DNA of 64,000 nucleotides from an uncultured Rhodopila sp. GTDB lineage: Bacteria; Pseudomonadota; Alphaproteobacteria; Acetobacterales; Acetobacteraceae. The notes under the pieces were generated by a model. That model was not told the origin of the DNA. It ran no database searches and saw only the letters and a program-made list of their open reading frames with translations. A program made the translations under genes and the position numbers. The stretch covers positions 1 through 64,000 of the forward strand of contig CAINOE010000213.1 in the NCBI GenBank assembly GCA_903851415.1. The letters run 5' to 3'. Shown piece after piece: positions 34,350 through 43,416 of the stretch (its first letter is position 1; each line of letters opens with the position of its first letter).

Positions 34350-35971
34350 ATGCTGTTCAACTCCTACGCGTTCATCTTCGGCTTCCTGCCTGTCGTGCTG
34401 GCGGGTTTCTGGCTGCTGGGCCGGGCCGGGCGGGAGCCGGCGCTGGCATGGCTGACCGCCGCGTCCTTGTTTTTCTATGCCTGGTGGCGTCCCGCTAATG
34501 TCCTGCTGATCGCGCCTTCGATCCTGATCAACTACGGGCTGGCGCGGGCGATGGAGCGGACCGGGCAGGACAGGCCCGGCCGCACGAAGGCGATCCTGAC
34601 CGCCGGAATCGTCTTCAACCTGTGTTTTCTCGGCTACTTCAAAACCTCAACTTCTTCGGCAGCGCGATCAACGACGCCTTCGGCAGCGGATTTGTGCTGA
34701 CGCAATTGGTTCTGCCGCTCGGCATCTCGTTCATCACGTTCCAGAAGATTGCTTTCCTGGTCGATATACAGGCCGGCCGCGTCTCGCGCTTTACGTTGCG
34801 TGACTACGGCCTGTTCGTATTGTTCTTCCCCCAGCTCATTGCAGGGCCGATCGTTCATTACAGGGAGATGATGCCGCAGTTCAGGGCGGCGCCGTGCCGT
34901 TTCGATGCCACCGATGCCGCGGTGGGGTTGACCCTTTTCTCCTTCGGTCTGGCGAAGAAACTGATCCTGGCAGATCCGCTCAGCCGGCTGGTGGCGCCGC
35001 TGTACGGGCACGCCGCGGCGGGGGTTCCGCAGTCGCTGACCGAGGCCTGGATCGCCGCGCTGGGATTTACCCTGCAGATCTATTTCGATTTTTCCGGCTA
35101 CACCGACATGGCGCTGGGGATCGCCCGGTGCTTCGGGATCAGGCTGCCGATGAATTTCAACTCGCCGCTGAAGGCGGCCAGCATTATCGACTTCTGGCTG
35201 CGCTGGCATATCAGCCTGACCCGTTTCCTGACCGCGTATATCTACAATCCCATGACCCTGGCGCTGACCCGCCGCCGCATGGCCAGGGGCAAGCCGGTCT
35301 TCGGCGGACGCAACACGACCCTGTCCGCTTTCCTGGTCATGCTGGCGATGCCGACGGTCCTGACCATGCTGATCTCCGGCCTCTGGCACGGCGCCGGCTA
35401 CACCTTCATCCTCTGGGGGCTGCTGCATGGCGTGCTGCTCTGCATCAACCATGCCTGGCGCCTGGTCCGCCCGCGGATCTGGCCCGACACCGGGAGCTAT
35501 AACCGGTGGATGGCGCCGGCCGGGTTCCTGCTGACGTTCCTGTCGGTCGTCTTCGCCATGGTGCTGTTCCGGGCGCCCACCGTCAGCGCCGCCCTGCTGC
35601 TGTGGAAGGGCATGATCGGCGGCTACGGCGCGGCCTTGCCGCAGGCCGTGCTTGCCCATCTCGGCGCAGCGGGCGAGTGGCTGGTGGCCATGGGCGTCCA
35701 TCCCGCCTGGAGCAGCGGCGCCTTCCTGATGGAAGCAATCCTGCGCATCGGCCTGCTGCTGGCGATCGCGCTGATGCTGCCGAACACGCTGGAAATGCTG
35801 GCTCCCTACGAGCCCGCGCTGGGGGTGAAGCCGGCCAGGAACCCGGCGTGGCTGGCTCGCCGCCTGTCCTGGACCCCGAGCGGGACCTGGGCCGTCGGGC
35901 TGGCCTGCGTTGCCCTCGCCGGAATCCTGTCGCTGGGCGAGCTCAGCGAGTTCTTGTACTGGCAATTCTGA
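34350..35971 (+). pseudogene. AlgI-like MBOAT O-acyltransferase interrupted by a frameshift
   Basis: Two overlapping frames together encode ~540 aa of one multipass membrane O-acyltransferase. The first frame (34350-~34643) gives the N-terminal helices and LFFYAWWRPANVLLIAPSIL. The second (from ~34645) continues with LNFFGSAINDAFG, LPLGISFITFQKIAFLVD, FFPQLIAGPIVHYREMMPQF, LQIYFDFSGYTDMALGIARC and the catalytic-His motif LISGLWHGAGYTF. The break is at AAAACC (34641-34646), where one base of an expected TTCAAATACCTC is missing. It may be a real mutation or a sequencing error. The protein would move acyl groups across the inner membrane onto a polysaccharide. Confidence 0.85.
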
Positions 35972-37230
35972 TGCCCGGCTGCGCGCGCTTCATCCGGATC
36001 TGGCTGGCCAGTCTCGCGGCATTGGCCGCCCTGGTTGCCGGGATCAATCTGCTCGTCGATCCCTATGACCTGTTCGGCACGCCGCGCATCCCGGGTATCA
36101 GCCTGCTCAAGCCGGCGGCGAAAAACCATGCGATGCTCGCGAAAACCTACCAGATCGCGCGGGCCCATCCGGTCACCGTGCTGATCGGCTCCTCATCCAC
36201 TCATATCGGACTCGATTCGGACGATCCTGCCTGGCCGCCGGTGATGCGCCCGGTCTACAACTACGGAATTCCCGGAACATCCACCACGGACAGCCTGGAC
36301 ACGCTGCGGGAGGCGCTGGTTCCGGGCGGCGCCGGGTACGCGTTCGTTTCACTGGACTTCCAGAATTTCCTGGTTCCCGAAAATGCCGGCGAGGCGATCT
36401 CCGAATCCGGCCGCCGGTTTCACACCCTGGCCGGCGGCGCCGGCAACCCGTACCGCCCGCATCAGATCCTCAGCGATATATTTTTGTCGCTGGCGACGAT
36501 GGGCGCCCTTGCCGACAGCCTATATACGATTGCCGAACAGTCCGGCTCCGTTACGTTGAATCTGGCGCCGAACGGTTCCTCGAACGAGGCGGAATTCATC
36601 AGGGCCGCCCGGTCCGATGGCATGCACGACCTGTTTGCCCAAAAGCAGGCCGCGGAGACGGAGCGGGCGAAGTACCTCAAGGGCGCCGGGGCTGAATGGA
36701 CGGACTCGCGGCCCAATCTGGACATCGTCGCCCGGATCATCGCCCTGGCGGCTGATCGCGATGTGAAGCTGACTCTGTTCCTGGTGCCGCACCATGCCGG
36801 CGTCCTGGAGCTGTACTGGCGCTCCGGGCTGTGGCCGCGGATCGAACAGCTCAAGACGGAGCTGGCTGATCTGGTCGCGAGCCAGGGCAAAGGCGTGGTT
36901 CTATGGGACTTTCTGGAATATGGCAGCTTCACCGCCGAGCCGGTGCCGGATGCAGCCGATCGGCGGAGCGCCACGCAATGGTTCTGGGAACCTAATCACT
37001 TCAAGAAGCAGCTCGGCGGCATCATGATCAAGCGGATGCTGGGCGAGGATGCTCCGGAGTTTGGCGTCGTCCTGACACCCGGTTCAGTTGCCGCCCGCAA
37101 CCGGGATGTCCGGGCGCAACGCCAGGCGGCGATGTGCGCCAGGGCAGGGGTGCCGAAGATTCCGGACCTCCCCCTGACGGATGCATGCGAAGAGATTGCG
37201 CCGGCCGATCGGCGGCCCGGCGCGAGCTGA
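35971..37230 (+). CDS. Membrane-anchored SGNH/GDSL-like protein, DltD/AlgX-type partner of MBOAT
   Basis: 419 aa from the ATG at 35971, which overlaps the MBOAT stop by one base. One N-terminal helix (IWLASLAALAALVAGINLLV) anchors a periplasmic domain. IGSSSTHIGLD at ~72-82 matches block I of SGNH hydrolases, with Ser in place; a late WEPNHF segment is in the position of the catalytic (D/E)xxH. The rest resembles DltD/AlgJ-AlgX-like proteins that finish acyl transfer begun by an MBOAT. The final ~60 residues are low in recognisable structure. Confidence 0.78.
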   Translation: MPGCARFIRIWLASLAALAALVAGINLLVDPYDLFGTPRIPGISLLKPAAKNHAMLAKTYQIARAHPVTVLIGSSSTHIGLDSDDPAWPPVMRPVYNYGIPGTSTTDSLDTLREALVPGGAGYAFVSLDFQNFLVPENAGEAISESGRRFHTLAGGAGNPYRPHQILSDIFLSLATMGALADSLYTIAEQSGSVTLNLAPNGSSNEAEFIRAARSDGMHDLFAQKQAAETERAKYLKGAGAEWTDSRPNLDIVARIIALAADRDVKLTLFLVPHHAGVLELYWRSGLWPRIEQLKTELADLVASQGKGVVLWDFLEYGSFTAEPVPDAADRRSATQWFWEPNHFKKQLGGIMIKRMLGEDAPEFGVVLTPGSVAARNRDVRAQRQAAMCARAGVPKIPDLPLTDACEEIAPADRRPGAS

Positions 37231-37309
37231 CAACCGCCGGCTTTGAGAACGATTCGTCCCGCCAGAGCCTTTTCAGGCTGACTGGAATCGTCGCGATGAC
37301 CCTATTCTT

Positions 37310-37386
37310 CATGGCCCGGATTGTCCGGGCCACCTATCGCGGCAGGGTGCTGGCATAGGTGGCCCGGACAAGCCGGGCCATGACGG
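37310..37386. repeat. REP-like double hairpin
   Basis: TGGCCCGGATTGTCCGGGCCACC and GGTGGCCCGGACAAGCCGGGCCATGACGG form two GC hairpins that also pair with each other around CTATCGCGGCAGGGTGCTGGCATA. The same ~76-bp layout recurs at 43190-43265 and 48705-48783. It lies between two convergent polysaccharide operons. The remaining bases of 37231-37490 hold no gene. Confidence 0.75.
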
Positions 37387-37490
37387 TGTGGCAGCGTCCG
37401 CCGCCTTTCCGGTCAGCCTGAACACGCTCTAATCGTCATGGCCGGCCCCGGCCTGGCTCTGCCCGCGAAGCGGGAATTCTTGGGCGCCGC

Positions 37491-39173
37491 CTAACGGGCC
37501 GGACCGCTGTCGGCCGGCAAAATCTCCCATGCCTTGAGCCCCGCGATGGACCCGGCGGGTTCCACTTTGTAGTGACCAGTGAAGAACTCGATGAGTTGTT
37601 GCTTCCGGACGCCGCGCGCGGGCAGGTCAACCCATGGCGCATTCCAGTCGTACGGGTCCAGCACGTTTCCAAGCACGACGACCCTGCCGTGGCGGGCGAG
37701 AGCGGCGGCGATGTCGCGGTCGACGCCGGCATAAAATGCGTTCAGGTCCGCCGACTCATCGAGTCTTGTGTCCAGCCTGAGCTGAGGCACCCCCGGCAGA
37801 TCCAAGAACGCAACGGAGGGGCCTCCCGAGTAGGCGGCGAACCCGATGAGCAGATCATTGGATGTGAACGTCCGCCTGAGCTGAGCCTCATAGGTCTTGA
37901 GCGGATAGGTCGCATAGGGCACAGCGTAGATGAAGACATTGATCGCAGCCGTCATGACCGCCCAGCAGGGCAGCACGAGCCGGCCAATGCGCGGCGGGAC
38001 CAGGAGCAGGAACAGAATGACGGTCGGCACGGTCGCCAGAAACCGGTGCTCCGGATCGTTCAGATCGTAGTAAGCCGACCAGGCCAGGGCGCCGCACAGG
38101 AACGCCACCGGCACAAGGCAGGCCACGCCGGAGACAACGGCGCGCACCGCAAGCAGATAGGTCGCAAGCAGCAGCGCCAGCGTGAGCAGCGACGGCAGCG
38201 CCTGCAGGACAAGGACCCGGGCATAGGGCGCCAGCGACGGCACCTGACCGGAGATCCAGGCGCGCAGCACCGGACCCGTGTCGGGTGCATAGATGAGATT
38301 GTTGACCGACGTAAATACCAGCCGGGCCATGCTTGCCACGACGTTATAGGTTGGCGGCCGCAACTCCGCCTTGTCGGCAACCGATCCCGCCAGGCCATGC
38401 AGGCTGGGCGCGGAGCCGGCGAACAACGTGTAGCCGATGCAAACCAGCAGCACGAAGGTCACGCCACAGACAACCGCAAAAAATCCTGAGGATACCAAGG
38501 CTTTCAGCCATCCGTCGCGGTTCCGCAGACGCGTGGCCAGGATGGCAAGGGTCGCGAAGGGCGCTGTCGCCAGCGCACTGGCCAGGAAGGAGGCGGCGAG
38601 CGCCAGCAGCACCGCGCCGGCGAACAGGCAGCCCCCGAGCCCCGGCCCGGACGGCATCCCGCGCCGCGCTTCCCAGCGGACGAGCATGAACAGCGATGCA
38701 TTCACGAACGGAAACGCCAGCAGCTTCATGTGGCCGCTCGGCGCCAGGACGATCAGGCTGAAACTGCACGCCACCACGACCGTCGCGAGCACGCGTTGCC
38801 AGGCCGAAACCCCAAGCCATTGCAACAGCGCATAGAATATGCCGATTCCCGCGGCGGTGGCGAAGGTGTTGATGTGCTTCTGGCTTGCCTCCGCGGTCTC
38901 GCCGAAGCCGAGATGAGTGTGCCAGACAAGCGTGGCCGGCTGCAGGAAGATATGCCCGATGTCCCAGACGAAGCGGCCGGAGTTGATCTGGGCGACAAAG
39001 CGGGCGACGTCGTGATGAGGCAGTTCCCCGTAAAGCCCGGCATAGAGCATGGCCGCCGCAAGCGCCGCGAGGAGCGCCTCCGCCAGGGGCGCGAAACGGG
39101 GTCTGAACCGCGACGGGGCGGAGCGCAGCGGCGCGGAGTCAAGCGGCCCGACGGTTTTTGCCGGCGCGCTCAT
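37491..39173 (-). CDS. Large multipass membrane protein of the polysaccharide locus
   Basis: 560 aa from the ATG at 39173, overlapping the GT2 stop (ATGA); frame extension beyond that lies over the GT2 gene and is not coding. At least ten hydrophobic segments are followed by a C-terminal soluble part of ~120 residues. The first loop contains PHHDVARFVAQINSGRFVWDIGHIF, reminiscent of GT39/GT-C type lipid-linked sugar transferases with an acidic pair near the first loop, but no family is certain. Coupling to a polyprenyl-phosphate GT2 suggests it uses the lipid-linked sugar made by that enzyme. Confidence 0.75.
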   Translation of the reverse strand: MSAPAKTVGPLDSAPLRSAPSRFRPRFAPLAEALLAALAAAMLYAGLYGELPHHDVARFVAQINSGRFVWDIGHIFLQPATLVWHTHLGFGETAEASQKHINTFATAAGIGIFYALLQWLGVSAWQRVLATVVVACSFSLIVLAPSGHMKLLAFPFVNASLFMLVRWEARRGMPSGPGLGGCLFAGAVLLALAASFLASALATAPFATLAILATRLRNRDGWLKALVSSGFFAVVCGVTFVLLVCIGYTLFAGSAPSLHGLAGSVADKAELRPPTYNVVASMARLVFTSVNNLIYAPDTGPVLRAWISGQVPSLAPYARVLVLQALPSLLTLALLLATYLLAVRAVVSGVACLVPVAFLCGALAWSAYYDLNDPEHRFLATVPTVILFLLLVPPRIGRLVLPCWAVMTAAINVFIYAVPYATYPLKTYEAQLRRTFTSNDLLIGFAAYSGGPSVAFLDLPGVPQLRLDTRLDESADLNAFYAGVDRDIAAALARHGRVVVLGNVLDPYDWNAPWVDLPARGVRKQQLIEFFTGHYKVEPAGSIAGLKAWEILPADSGPAR

Positions 39174-40195
39174 GCCGTGAACGGCTTCGCGAGAATGCCG
39201 TTCGGCCTGACCGCAGCGGGATCGATCCCGCCCGCCGCCTGGCTCGGGGCGTAGCGCTCGACCAGATACAGCGGACGCTGCTTGGTTTCGTTGAAAACAC
39301 GGCCGAGATATTCGCCGATTATACCCAGCGTGATGAGCTGCACGCCGCCGAGAAACAAAACCACCGCCATCAGGCTCGGGTAGCCGGCCACGGGATTGCC
39401 GAACAGCAGAGTGCGCACAACCAGTTGCCCGGCGAACAGCGCCGCGAACACCGCCGTGGCCAGACCCAGATAGGTCGCCAGCTTCAGCGGCGCGACGCTG
39501 AAGCTGGTGATCCCCTCGATCGCCAGGTTCCAGAGTTTCCAGTAGTTCCATTTCGTCTTGCCGGCGGCGCGGGGCTCGCGGACATAGGTCACCGCCACGG
39601 TCGGGAAGCCCACCCAGGCGAACAGCCCTTTCATGAAGCGGTGCTGTTCGCGCAACTGCACCAGCGCATCGACGACCCGCCGGCTCATGAGCCGGAAGTC
39701 GCCGACATCCGATGGCAGCGGCACATCGCCGAGCAGGCGCATCAGGCGGTAGAACAGCGACGCAGTCACCTTCTTGAGCCAGGTTTCACCTTGCCGCATG
39801 CAGCGCTGCGCATAGACCATGTCCGCGCCGTCGTGCCACGCCGCCACCAGCTTCGGAATCAGTTCAGGCGGATCCTGCAGATCGCCGTCCATCACGATCA
39901 CGGCCTGTCCGCGCGCATGGTCCAGCCCCGCGGTCGTGGCGATCTCCTTGCCGAAGTTGCGCGAAAGGTTCACCAAAGCAACTTCCGGAGCGGATGCCCG
40001 CAACGTTTCGAGCTGCTGCAGCGTGGTGTCCCGGCTGCCGTCGTTGACGTAGACGACCTCCCAATCCAGCCCCAGGCCGTCCATCGCATACTTGAGGCGC
40101 CGGTGCAGTTCATAAACAACATCAGCCTCGTCGAACAAAGGCACCACCACCGAGAGAGTGGGCCGGAGGCTGCCTTCGCTTGGCGGGAGCTGCAT
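39170..40195 (-). CDS. GT2 polyprenyl-phosphate glycosyltransferase (GtrB/ArnC-like)
   Basis: 341 aa. A GT2 domain (LSVVVPLFDEADVV, VYVNDGSRDTT, the DxD-type MDGDLQDPPELI, SDVGDFRLMSRRVVDAL, REQHRFMKGLFAWVGF) is followed by two membrane helices (LATAVFAALFAGQLVV and MAVVLFLGGVQLITLGIIGEYLGRVF). This architecture transfers a sugar from a nucleotide donor to undecaprenyl phosphate on the cytoplasmic face. LGIIGEYLGRVFNETKQRPLY is the typical end. It is coupled to the large membrane protein downstream. Confidence 0.93.
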   Translation of the reverse strand: MQLPPSEGSLRPTLSVVVPLFDEADVVYELHRRLKYAMDGLGLDWEVVYVNDGSRDTTLQQLETLRASAPEVALVNLSRNFGKEIATTAGLDHARGQAVIVMDGDLQDPPELIPKLVAAWHDGADMVYAQRCMRQGETWLKKVTASLFYRLMRLLGDVPLPSDVGDFRLMSRRVVDALVQLREQHRFMKGLFAWVGFPTVAVTYVREPRAAGKTKWNYWKLWNLAIEGITSFSVAPLKLATYLGLATAVFAALFAGQLVVRTLLFGNPVAGYPSLMAVVLFLGGVQLITLGIIGEYLGRVFNETKQRPLYLVERYAPSQAAGGIDPAAVRPNGILAKPFTA

Positions 40196-40334
40196 GAACG
40201 GTTGCCTTCGTGCGACGAAGCGCGGAACCTACGCCGTTTTGTGCTGATATTAAACCATTGTCGTTCCCCATCGGCCGCCTTTTCAACGCCGCCCGCGCCG
40301 GGTTTCCCGCCGCGCCACGCCCGGCGCGCCATCG

Positions 40335-41573
40335 CTACGGCAGCCGGCATTCCCCCTCCCGGCCCCTCCGGTCGGCCCTGCGGCAGATCGCCTCGAACTG
40401 CCGCGCGACCGTGGCCCAGGAGAAGCGCTCCTCCAGACGCGTCCGCGCCGCGCCGGCGATCCGTTGCCGCAGCGCCGCGTCGCCAAGCAGACGCACGACC
40501 GCGCCGGCGAATGAAGCGGGATCGTCGGCCTGCAGGAAATGCCGCCCGGGCTCGATGTCGAGGCCCTCGATCCCGACCCCGGTCGCGACGACCGGGCGGC
40601 CCATCGCCATCGCCTCGAACGCCTTGATGCGCGTGCCGCTGCCGATGCGCAGAGGGATCACCGAGACATCGCCCTCGGCGACATGCGGCCGGATATCGGC
40701 AACCGAACCGGTAAAGCTCCAGGGCAGTCCGCGGTTGCGCGCGGTCGCGATCAGCGACGCCGCCGGGTTGCGGCCGACGACCAGAGCCCGTGCGTCAGGG
40801 CGGGCGCGCGCCACCAGCGGCCAGATGTCATCCATCAGGAACGCAATGCCGTCAATGTTCGCGGGCGAGTCCATCACGCCGGTGAACACCACCGTATCCG
40901 CCCGCTCCCGCGCCGGCGGCGGCATCAGCCGGAAAAATTCCAGATCGACCCCGGTATCTATCGGCTCGACCCGCGCCAGGCCGTAGCGCCGCTTCAGCGC
41001 ATCCGCGTCGCGCGCGGAGACCGCGATCACCGGGTCGCAGCGGCGCAGCGCCTCTCTCTCGAACCGGCGCATCTTGCGCGCCTGGTCGCGCCACACCAGG
41101 GACCGGACCCCGCCGGTTTGGCGCGCGTGCCGCTCGTAGATCTCCGCCTCCACGTTATGCGTGAACATCGCCAGCGCCGCTTCGGTGCGTTCGGGCAGAA
41201 GCACGGTGGCATGGGGAAAATCGGCGACGATCACGTCGGGCCGCCACTCCGCGACCGCCCGGGAAATCGCCGCCTGTCCGGTGGCCGAACGGTCGGTTGC
41301 GGCGCTCACCGGAATGGTCGCGGCCAGCGCCAAGATCCGCTCCCGCGTCGATGCCCGCCGCGCGGGCCAGCAGACGAAGCGGTCGCAGACGGCGTCGATG
41401 TCCGCGGCAAAGGGGGCCACGCCGGGCGGGGCGGGCGAGGCCAGCGCGACCTCGAACGCGCCGCCCTTGAGGTTGCGCAGAATATTGGCGGTGCGGATCT
41501 TGCCGCCCTCGTCCATCGGAAACAGGAATCGCGGACTGATGAACAGCAGGCGCGGCCGTGCCGTCACCAGCAC
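40335..41573 (-). CDS. GT4 glycosyltransferase
   Basis: 412 aa from a GTG at 41573, overlapping the algD stop by ten bases. N-terminal Rossmann part RLLFISPRFLFPMDEGGKIRTANIL and the acceptor region THNVEAEIYERHARQ are followed by the donor domain VVFTGVMDSPANIDGIAFL, VGRNPAASLIA and VIPLRIGSGTRIKAFEAMAMGRPVVAT, where the Glu of the E(x)7E motif binds the nucleotide sugar. It resembles the other GT4 of the locus (31753). Probably adds mannose or a uronic acid in exopolysaccharide repeat-unit synthesis. Confidence 0.9.
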   Translation of the reverse strand: MLVTARPRLLFISPRFLFPMDEGGKIRTANILRNLKGGAFEVALASPAPPGVAPFAADIDAVCDRFVCWPARRASTRERILALAATIPVSAATDRSATGQAAISRAVAEWRPDVIVADFPHATVLLPERTEAALAMFTHNVEAEIYERHARQTGGVRSLVWRDQARKMRRFEREALRRCDPVIAVSARDADALKRRYGLARVEPIDTGVDLEFFRLMPPPARERADTVVFTGVMDSPANIDGIAFLMDDIWPLVARARPDARALVVGRNPAASLIATARNRGLPWSFTGSVADIRPHVAEGDVSVIPLRIGSGTRIKAFEAMAMGRPVVATGVGIEGLDIEPGRHFLQADDPASFAGAVVRLLGDAALRQRIAGAARTRLEERFSWATVARQFEAICRRADRRGREGECRLP

Positions 41574-42880
41574 AGGCCCTGATAGGCGATGCCCGCTTTG
41601 GTCTCCAGGGCCGGGATGCCGGCAAGATCGAACACCGTCTGTCCGTCGAGCGCCGCCAGCAGCGCCGGCTGGTCCTCGGGCGCGATATGCCCGACGACGA
41701 CGAGGCGGCTGCCCTCCAGCGCGGCGGCGGGTTCGGCCGTCAGCAGCCGATCGATGTGGGGAATTTCGCGATCGATGTAGGCGCGGTTGCTGCCGATCAG
41801 GCGGGCGACCTGCACCTGGCGGTCGTATATCCGCAGCTCGAAGCCGCGGCCGATAAGGCGCTCCGCCAGGGTCACGAACGGCGATTCGCGCAGGTCGTCG
41901 GTGCCCTGCTTGAACGCCAGCCCGAACAGCGACACGCGCTGGCGGCCCTGGCGCAGGATGGCCTCATACACGCGATCGACGATCGCCTGATTGCTGGTGA
42001 GCACGTTGTGCAGGAACGGCGCCGCCACGTCCTTCCGCTGCGCCAGCGACAGGAAGCTGCGGATGTCCTTGGGCAGGCAGGAGCCGCCAAAGGCGAAGCC
42101 CGGCCGCAGATAGGCGGGCGAGATGTTCAGCGTGCGGTCCTCACGGAACAGCCGGAACGCCTCGCGCGCATCGACGCCGCAGGCCGACAGTATCTGCCCG
42201 GCCTCGTTGGCGAAGGCGAGCTTGACCGCATGGTAGGCGTTGGAGAGGTATTTGACGCTCTCGGCGACCCGGTAGGGCGTCACATGCAGCGGGGAGTCGA
42301 TGCCGGCGTAGAGCTGCCGCAGCACCGCGGCATCGTCGCCGGGCGGGGCGCCAATCAGCGTGAAGGGCGGCGCATGGAAGTCGCGCACCGAGCTGCCCTC
42401 GCGCAGGAATTCCGGATTGCTGTAATAGGTCAATCCCTCGCCATGGCGGCGGCCGGATTCGTGCTCGAGAATCGGAATCACCCGGTCCTCCGCGGTCCCC
42501 GGCGGCACGGTCGAGCGCATGACGACGACATGCGGCGTGGTCTTGCCGCGCAGCGCCCGGCCAATGACGGCGGAGACCTGATCGACGGCCTCCAGCGAGA
42601 CGCTGCCGTTGGGCGCGCTCGGCGTTCCGACGGAGATGAAGGTGACATCGGTCGCGGCGATCGCGGCGGCGGAATCGGCGGTCGCGCGCAGCGATCCGGC
42701 CTGCACCGCATGCGCGATCAGATCGTTGATCTCCGCTTCGACGATCGGCGACTGGCCGCGGTTGAGCATGGCGATCTTTTCGGCCGAGACATCGACGGCG
42801 GTGATGTCATGTCCGGCGGACGCCAGGCAGCCGCTGGCGACAACGCCGACATACCCGGCGCCGAAGATGGAAATTTTCAT
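41564..42880 (-). CDS. algD: GDP-mannose 6-dehydrogenase (AlgD type)
   Basis: 438 aa from the ATG at 42880 (the longer frame to 42985 lacks family character). It oxidises GDP-mannose to GDP-mannuronate with NAD. The Rossmann start MKISIFGAGYVGVVASGCLA, VGTPSAPNGS, STVPPGT, NPEFLREGSSVRDF and the catalytic block RPGFAFGGSCLPKDIRS are all present, with Cys at residue 268, the position known for P. aeruginosa AlgD. UDP-glucose dehydrogenases differ in having GGSCFPKD, so GDP-mannose is preferred. It heads the minus-strand operon. Confidence 0.92.
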   Translation of the reverse strand: MKISIFGAGYVGVVASGCLASAGHDITAVDVSAEKIAMLNRGQSPIVEAEINDLIAHAVQAGSLRATADSAAAIAATDVTFISVGTPSAPNGSVSLEAVDQVSAVIGRALRGKTTPHVVVMRSTVPPGTAEDRVIPILEHESGRRHGEGLTYYSNPEFLREGSSVRDFHAPPFTLIGAPPGDDAAVLRQLYAGIDSPLHVTPYRVAESVKYLSNAYHAVKLAFANEAGQILSACGVDAREAFRLFREDRTLNISPAYLRPGFAFGGSCLPKDIRSFLSLAQRKDVAAPFLHNVLTSNQAIVDRVYEAILRQGRQRVSLFGLAFKQGTDDLRESPFVTLAERLIGRGFELRIYDRQVQVARLIGSNRAYIDREIPHIDRLLTAEPAAALEGSRLVVVGHIAPEDQPALLAALDGQTVFDLAGIPALETKAGIAYQGLCW

Positions 42881-43416
42881 GGGGCGGCGCGGTCCGGCCG
42901 CGGGTTCGGGCCGGGCGTGCCGGCGGGACCGTCGTTCATGGCAGGGCGCAAAGTCTTCTCCAACACCGCGGGCACGGACGGCCATGCCGCGGCACCCGAG
43001 TAGCCCATCGGCTCCGGCGACTCAAAGTGAAACTATTGGAGTGTGGAAAAAATGACGGTTTTTAGATTTTTCCGCACGCCGGGGCGTTTCGCGCACGTCG
43101 TTGCCTCCGTGTCACGGCCGGGCTTGGCCCCTTGGCTATCAGGATAAGCCGCGACTGGAAAAAACCTGGCCCGGGCGTCGGTCTCTCCTCGTCATGGCCC
43201 GGCTTGTCCGGGCCACCCATGCCAGCACGTGCCGCGACAGGTGGCCCGGACAAGCCGGGCCATGGCGAATGGGAAGAATGCCGTGCTCCGCCCAGGCGTT
43301 TATCCCGATGGCTATGGGGCTTGGCCCGGCCATCCTCGCCTGGCGGAGCGGGTGGCGGCAAAGTCGTGGATGGCCGGACCAAAACCGGCCATGCCACGGG
43401 GAGACCCGCTCCCCGC
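42881..43416. other. Gene-free interval with several REP-like repeats
   Basis: About 535 bp upstream of algD and downstream of the SDR gene. From ~43021 to 43080 it is AT-richer (ACTATTGGAGTGTGGAAAAAATGACGGTTTTTAGATTTTTCC) and may hold the algD promoter. From ~43100 on it consists largely of REP-like palindromes, including the double hairpin listed separately and a single one near 43370 (GGCCGGACCAAAACCGGCC). No gene. Confidence 0.5.
43190..43265. repeat. REP-like double hairpin
   Basis: GTCATGGCCCGGCTTGTCC with GGGCCACC, then CATGCCAGCACGTGCCGCGA, then GGTGGCCCGGACAAGCC with GGGCCATGG. It has the same layout and nearly the same sequence as 48705-48783 and 37310-37386. The two halves are inverted copies, so the unit can form one long or two short hairpins. 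Confidence 0.8.
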
